From assembly GCA_002162755.1 (NCBI GenBank), contig MAAS01000018.1:62001-126000 (forward strand): a stretch of 64,000 nucleotides of DNA, given 5' to 3'. Each line of letters begins with the position of its first letter. Position 1 is the stretch's first letter. Source of the DNA: Gammaproteobacteria bacterium 50_400_T64. GTDB taxonomy: Bacteria; Pseudomonadota; Gammaproteobacteria; Pseudomonadales; Porticoccaceae. Positions 63,878-64,000 of the stretch are shown one piece after another. The translations under genes were made by a program, and so were the position numbers. Below the pieces are notes generated by a model. That model was not told the origin of the DNA and did no database searches. It was given only the letters and a program-made list of their open reading frames with translations.

Positions 63878-64000
63878 GACTTTTCCTTTGTTTTCTATTG
63901 AGTTATTCAGGCGACCGGCGTCGACAACGCGCCATTATGCCTAAGCTGTCGACAAACTGCTTTCTTCCAAACAATCAATCTTGTTCAAGGTTCGTACTCG

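Overview
The window is a 64 kb chromosomal stretch from a gammaproteobacterium. The best fit is a marine, flagellated, aerobic lineage near Cellvibrionales/Pseudomonadales; this is inferred from gene content and order, not from a marker phylogeny. Supporting signs are the order dacA-rlpA-mltB-rodA-mrdA-rlmH-rsfS-nadD-proA, the divergent finR/fpr-type pair, RapA, SthA, DbpA and a PomAB-type stator. No rRNA, tRNA, CRISPR array, prophage or intact insertion sequence was seen.

Layout. 1-10.6 kb: the start of a lipoprotein hydrolase, rimO, a stator operon (pomA-pomB-PilZ), small housekeeping genes (DUF2288, GIY-YIG, slyD, sprT), dbpA, a PHP phosphoesterase and the LysR/fpr pair. 10.7-16.4 kb: a seven-gene metal or iron uptake operon. 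It has two small secreted proteins resembling nickel-system NikL and NikK, a membrane-anchored protein of unknown function, and a ZnuABC-type ABC transporter with two substrate-binding proteins. The second binding protein has lost its metal-binding histidines. The order recalls Pseudomonas fpvK-fpvCDEF. 16.5-28 kb: rapA, a glutamine amidotransferase, a GNAT, an AhpD-like protein, a chemoreceptor behind a Pho-box-like site, an AT-rich orphan gene resembling an Imm41 immunity protein with an integron attC-like tail, a short-chain dehydrogenase, glpE, ppnP, a phosphatase and ppx. 28-35 kb: ppk1, a Sel1-repeat protein, ppiC, an NYN protein, a Lon-family protease and a lytic transglycosylase. 35.4-47 kb: lipA/lipB and the envelope/elongasome cluster down to proA. 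47-56.8 kb: a MaoC-like protein, a Lon substrate-binding-domain protein, sthA, a MAPEG protein, an APC-like transporter and a MacAB-type efflux operon. 57-64 kb: a porin, a small PstS-like protein and a GGDEF/EAL receptor in one operon, then an RND (MMPL) exporter.

The non-coding DNA is informative. It holds two copies of a roughly 150-200 bp dispersed repeat, a 147 bp fold-back (MITE-like) element whose end supplies the stop codon of glpE, two short tandem-repeat arrays placed directly behind stop codons (rlmH, ppk1), several leader hairpins, and a DUF2784 gene remnant. The likeliest less-described systems are the FpvCDEF/NikKL-like hybrid uptake operon and the porin/binding-protein/c-di-GMP receptor operon. 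Functional links are inferred from motifs and order only; no database search was run.
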